Shown here in pieces: positions 60,219 through 64,000 of a stretch of 64,000 nucleotides of DNA. Location: NCBI RefSeq assembly GCF_014839805.1, contig NC_051123.1, positions 8,228,727 to 8,292,726 on the forward strand, written 5' to 3'. Position 1 is the first letter of the stretch. Every line of letters begins with the position of its first letter. Source of the stretch: Manduca sexta (lineage: Eukaryota > Arthropoda > Insecta > Lepidoptera > Sphingidae). Below the pieces are notes generated by a model, which did no database searches, was not told where the DNA came from, and worked only from the letters and a program-made list of their open reading frames with translations. A program made the position numbers and the translations under genes.

Positions 60219-61833
60219 CTACTTGGCCAGGCGTCGGCGCAGGCGGTTGCGCAGCGCCAGCGCCGGCGCCCACGGACCCGACGCGCGCTTGCCCAGCGCC
60301 CGCGCGCACCGCTCCGGCGCCAGCTTCGACACCTTGCTCGCCGGCGCCGGCGACTCGCGGCGCGGACGCTTGCCGCCCACCGGCTCCGGTGCGAGCGGCG
60401 GCGACGCCGGCTCGTTCCGCGAGCGCAGCGCCCGCGCCGCCAGACACGCGGCCGGCGGCGGGTCCAGCGTGGTGGAGTGCACTTCGGCGTCGTCGCGCGA
60501 GCTATCGGCGCGGCGCGGGCGCTGACGCGGGGGCGGCGAGGGCGACGACGGCGAGGGCGCGGCGGGGCGGCGCGGGCGCGCGCGCGTCCCGTCGCGGCGC
60601 CGAGGTTCTCCTTCGAGCGCGTGGCCTGGCGCCGCGCCGCCGGGCCCGCCGCGCCGGCGGGGCGCGCGCCGAGTTTCCCGCCCGCGCTCCCGCCGCGCGC
60701 CACTGCTGCAGCCGCGCCGCGCAACTCTCGCGCGTACGCTCCGATGCTGCGTGTTGCTTTGCGCTAACGGCGTTGTGGCAGCCCTGTGATCGCGTGGCTC
60801 GTGCCACGCGGCGTCCCTCGTCTTCGCCGGGAGTGGACTCAGGCGCGCTTGGTGCCAGCTTTCGTGCTGGAGCCTGCTTCACCTCTGGAGGCGCGACAGG
60901 TTGCGATGGTGCTCGGCGAGTCAATATGACGACACGATCAAGAGGCGGCGGAGCGGCCGGCGCGGGTCTCGTGCGCGTCGCCGCCTGCCGGGTGTTGGGC
61001 CGCGGTGGCACCTCGACATCGTGATGAGAGCGTAGCACGCGATCATTGTTGGTGACGGTCTCATCTTTCCGCTGGTCCGTGCGAGGTCTTCGTCCACGCG
61101 GTCGAGGTGGTGCCTCCGTTGGTGAACTCGAAGATACCTCGTTGATTTGAATACCGCCATCGTCATCAGAGGGCACGCGGTCACCGCCAGCGTCCACTTG
61201 AGGTGCTTCGACGGTCGGTGGTGACGGTGGCGGCGATGGAGCGCGAGTTTCTGGTACAGGTGGCGGGACAGGTTCCGGCAATAATGTCGCAGGCGGCGTT
61301 GACTCGCGCGGTTCCGAAGCAGGGCGCTCAACCCGGGACAGTTCCTCGGGTACCGCAGCAAGTGTATTAATGACGCGCGTGCGATTGAGCAAACGCGCCA
61401 TAAAGTAAGACTCAGCCGGGTTACCATAGGTAGTGATGACTTCCGAATCCTCAGCGGACGTAGATTCGTCACGCGCTGCGTCCTCAGTAGATACAACAGA
61501 GAGCCGCGAGTCTAGCGTGGCGCAGGGCGGCAACGGTGCTGGTGGGGTGGGAACCGGCGCCGGCACGGGTGCAGGGGGCGCGGACGGCGGCCGCTCGGCG
61601 TCGGAGTAACGGGTCATGATGGTGAGGCCGTTCTGCGGCATGGGGCGGTCATCGGCGCGAGGCTGGTCAGGTGGCGCGGGCGGCGGTGCGGGGGCGCGGG
61701 GCCGGCGGGCTGGCCGGGCACACGCGCCGGCGCGCTGCGGGACCGCAGCACGGTGGCACGCGGCGGGCCCGGCGGGTCCAGCATCAATGTCACCACCGAC
61801 GTGTTGTCAGCACGCATGCGCGTGTTGGACCAT
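60219..61833 (-). CDS. PPM1D-like: PPM1D/Wip1-like phosphatase, last exon (end of PP2C domain plus GC-rich tail; frame broken)
   Basis: The acceptor GCGAGCAG|A at 61834 joins in phase to the previous exon and gives RWSNTRMRADNTSVVTLMLD, the last conserved PP2C motif (R-A-D-N-T-S), with the metal-binding Asp. That frame continues into a Pro/Arg-rich stretch and stops at 61614. A second frame, open from above 61760 to 60502, carries what looks like the true tail: PDQPRADDRPMPQNGLTIMT, then acidic and Pro-rich segments (EDSEVITTYGNPAESYFMAR, SDDDGGIQINEVSSSSP). Further on, plausible sequence appears in a third frame (RQATRSKENLGAA) and then another (SSRDDAEVHSTTLDPPP ... RNRLRRRLAK, stop at 60219). 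So the tail needs about three frame changes. Short introns are possible but no good GT-AG pair fits; base indels in GC-rich DNA are more likely. Long disordered C-terminal tails are normal in this family. Confidence 0.6.
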
Positions 61834-61862
61834 CTGCTCGCCACAAACAATAATTAATCATA

Positions 61863-62235
61863 ATATATTCCATCAATAATATCAGCCTTGTATTATATAC
61901 TTGCCCATTGCTGAGCATGGGCCTCCTCTACTACTGAGAGGGTTTAGGCCTTAGTCCACCACGCTGGCCTAGTGCGGATTGGTAGACTTCACACACCTTC
62001 GAAATTCCTATAGAGAATACTTCTCAGATGTGCAGGTTTCCTCACGATGTTTTCCTTCACCGTTAAAGCGAACGATAAATTCACAAAGAATACACACATG
62101 ATTTTTTAGAAAAGTCAGAGGTGTGTGCCCTTGGGATTTGAACCTGCGGACATTCGTCTCGGCGGTCCGTTCCACACCCAACTAGGCTATCGCCGCTAAT
62201 ATGGAATATATATTATATTATATATTCCATCAATA
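61863..62235 (-). mobile_element. tRNA-derived SINE (family 1) in the phosphatase intron, with target duplication
   Basis: A 16-bp duplication ATATATTCCATCAATA (61863-61878 and 62220-62235) flanks a 341-bp element. On the minus strand it begins GCGGCGATAGCCTAGTTGGG, has box B GGTTCAAATCC, and ends with an AT-rich tail. It is a full-length relative of the copy at 32682-33221 without the nested MITE. Confidence 0.9.
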
Positions 62236-62279
62236 CATAAGATTAATCAATATACCTTAAGATAAAGGTAACAGCTCAC

Positions 62280-62453
62280 CTCTCTAAAGCATGATCCACT
62301 AGGCTCTTAGATGGATTCAACCAATCTCTGGGTTGACTGCCGTTACCGCCGACGAGTGCCGCCTCGTTGTGTTTTTCTGTCGCCTGAACTAGACTTACGG
62401 CGCCTTCGGGCGAGATCATGTTCCACAGCCCATCCGTGCCAAATATTAGACAT
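62280..62453 (-). CDS. PPM1D-like: PPM1D/Wip1-like phosphatase, internal exon (DGLWNM motif)
   Basis: The exon runs from acceptor TTATCCTCAG|A to donor GAG AG|GTGAGC, 174 nt. The single frame is clean: CLIFGTDGLWNMISPEGAVS, then LVQATEKHNEAALVGGNGSQ and PRDWLNPSKSLVDHALER. DGLWNM is the conserved PP2C motif whose Asp binds the catalytic metal; PPM1D has the same GSDGLWNM form. It ends in phase 2 and joins exactly to the next exon. Its start needs two bases from the upstream exon, but the upstream exon ends in phase 0 as assembled. Confidence 0.85.
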
Positions 62454-63141
62454 CTGAGGATAACAATTGATAGTATTTTAATCTTTTATATTGAAAAAAT
62501 AATATGTTTTCTGGGTTGTTATCCTTTCGAGAAGGATCAATATCTTTTTTGCATATGGGCTGTAGAAGGACTCACACCCTTTTATTTCATGGATTAACTG
62601 GGATTAAGAATAAACTTAACATGGACTACAGCCAGAAGCCGAAAGCTTGTCTCAGTATTTTTTACAAATATTATTTCTGCAAATATTTGCAAAGATATTG
62701 AGATTGTATGTTTAGCAAGATCTTGAAGTAAATGCAACATCCTGAATTATTATACTTCTTTTTATATCAGAAGTACACAGTAATATATAACAATAAGAGG
62801 GAAGGACCTTGACGACTCCAGTATCAAAACAAAGTCTTTAATAATCATTATAACAAATGAAAGGTAGCTAATATTTACATAGATCATAATAAAACACTAT
62901 TGTTTTCCTAATGTTAAACACTTGTAGTGTTAAACATTTATACAACAATGTGCTGAATTGGATATATTTAAAGTCAGTGCAGTTCATATCATTTTACACA
63001 TTATAATGCATCCTACAATAATTATTATAAAATAGAAACAAAAACAAACATAAATATTAGAAAAGTCAGTTTTAGCTTGTCGTTATTCCTGGACTAATGT
63101 ACTCAAATTAAAATGAGACTATGCCTATGATACTTAACAGC

Positions 63142-63275
63142 CGTTTTCATAAATGATCCCAATCTGATTTCAAGAATAAAATCAAAAGAAGTCATTTGTA
63201 ATAATATAAAAAAATCTTTGTTTTGATTGGTCCATTTTTGATATTAATCAAAAAAGCAATTGGAATTGTAAATTG
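63142..63275. repeat. Degenerate MITE related to 7911-8053
   Basis: Shares ATGATCCCAATCTGA at one end, TTTTGATTGGTCCATTTT in the interior and CAATTGGAATTG at the other end with the palindromic element at 7911. Confidence 0.55.
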
Positions 63276-63324
63276 AAAATTGCAATTTGATATCACTTTA
63301 ATTAGTTAAAGCAATTCTCAGGGC

Positions 63325-63530
63325 TGTATTTTATACTATCCATTGCTTAGCAAGGGCCTTTTCTATTAATGAGTGCTAAAGTCTTAGTCCACTATACTGG
63401 TCTAATGTGGGTTCACAGATTTCAAAAGCCTTTAAAATTCCCATGGAGCATTTATCAGCATGTAGGCTTCCTCATAATAATTTCCTTCCTATTAAAGCAA
63501 ACAATAATTCATGAACAATGCAATATAGCA
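63325..63530 (-). repeat. Degenerate family 1 SINE beside the exon donor
   Basis: Word-by-word similarity with 61890-62090 (CCATTGCTTAGCAAGGGCC, AAAGTCTTAGTCCACTATAC, GTAGGCTTCCTCATAATAAT, TTTCCTTCC) but heavily mutated. It ends about 20 bases from the splice donor at 63553. Confidence 0.6.
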
Positions 63531-63553
63531 TCAACATTAAAAAATAAACTTAC

Positions 63554-63869
63554 CGAAGATTTAGAAGGGTCTATAGTCAAAACACCCACATCTGGATCAG
63601 GACTGACTATAAACTCATCATTCTGGGGATTATAACTCCAGAGGTCTCCAAGGGACCTTGCTACTGCCAGGAACGGAATCTCGTCCATGGGCGTATTCTT
63701 CTTGATTGGTCCCTTGTGTCCAGGACGAGGTCTGTTCCACCACGACCAGCAGCGGTACCCCAGCTTTTGAGACCACTTTGCCACCGCATCTCTGTATGTC
63801 GTTCTATTTCCAATGTGGACTCTGGCTTATGGTCTGATGTTAATGGTTTCGCTGCCCATTCCTCACAAC
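63554..63869 (-). CDS. PPM1D-like: PPM1D/Wip1-like phosphatase, catalytic exon (frame broken)
   Basis: PP2C-family Ser/Thr phosphatase, metal-dependent. In the known family PPM1D dephosphorylates DNA-damage and p38-p53 pathway proteins in the nucleus; the function here is inferred. The acceptor ACATTGTAG|G opens a frame [20 protein letters not shown] ending EIER, which contains the family's LTxDHKP motif. Homologous sequence then moves to a second frame ([11 protein letters not shown]) and a third ([20 protein letters not shown], then [16 protein letters not shown] and [15 protein letters not shown]). [14 protein letters not shown] is very close to PPM1D. Two indels within about 60 bases (roughly 63725-63785) would restore one frame. 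The donor GTAAGT at 63553 leaves phase 0, whereas the next exon needs phase 2, which points to an extra G at the junction. Earlier exons lie beyond 64000. Confidence 0.75.
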
Positions 63870-64000
63870 CTACAATGTTAATTGGGTATTTTTAACTGAA
63901 ACATGCTAATTAATGGTTTACAAGCACTATGATATAATACTGAAGTTTATATAGACATACCTACCACAAAGAGCATGTGAAGAATTTATGATATTTAATT
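63870..64000. other. Phosphatase intron and window edge
   Basis: Upstream intron of the catalytic exon. Near the edge a donor-like GGTAG|GTATGTC (minus strand, about 63955) could end a further exon, but the 40 bases visible do not give a recognisable peptide. Confidence 0.3.

Larger units (their letters stand above)
62454..63553. other. Phosphatase intron with old repeats
   Basis: Holds a degenerate family 1 SINE (63325-63530) and a degenerate MITE (63142-63275). The short ATG frames here are not genes. Confidence 0.5.

Noticed and set aside
60223..61024. Long plus-strand ORFs of 100-211 codons in the GC-rich block
   Set aside because: GC-rich sequence leaves all frames open. The minus strand carries the phosphatase motifs and in-phase splice junctions, and the plus peptides are low-complexity Arg/Ala.

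Overview
The window reads as AT-rich nuclear DNA of an insect, most likely a moth or butterfly. Nearly all of it is non-coding sequence dotted with short interspersed elements (SINEs), palindromic miniature transposons (MITEs) and LINE 3' fragments of types I recall from lepidopteran genomes. That assignment rests on recognising repeat families and a PPM1D-type phosphatase; I could not search anything. No prokaryotic operon, virus or CRISPR array is visible.

Layout. 1-16 kb: intergenic or intronic DNA with weak exon-like islands at 2.0, 4.2, 10.3 and 12.5 kb, several MITEs and one SINE. 16.2-17.3 kb: the best intact gene, a four-exon minus-strand gene for a 190-residue basic Pro/Lys-rich protein of unknown function, with a tRNA-Cys(GCA) gene on the same strand inside its second intron. 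18-31 kb: repeats, LINE relics and two strong foldback sequences. 31.5-41.9 kb and 43.1-51.9 kb: two near-identical direct copies (A and B) separated by a LINE 5' end and exactly 500 N. They differ by a SINE insertion, an RTE-type 3' end with a five-unit tandem array and several small indels. The pattern fits two haplotypes laid end to end in the assembly better than a true tandem duplication. 52-58 kb: intergenic DNA with a CpG-rich block at 53.8 kb and a SINE split by an hAT-type element. 60.2-63.9 kb: the 3' part of a minus-strand PPM1D/Wip1-like PP2C phosphatase gene, whose upstream exons lie beyond the right edge.

The phosphatase exons carry clear family motifs and good splice sites, but the reading frame breaks at several points, in the catalytic exon, at one exon junction and in the GC-rich tail. 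Together with the 500-N join and the A/B copies this suggests a draft long-read assembly with residual indels and unmerged haplotypes; a decaying paralogue is the alternative. I found no convincing new biological system. The most interesting local features are the tRNA packed against the branch point and acceptor of its host intron, the A/B allele comparison, and the copy-specific hairpins.
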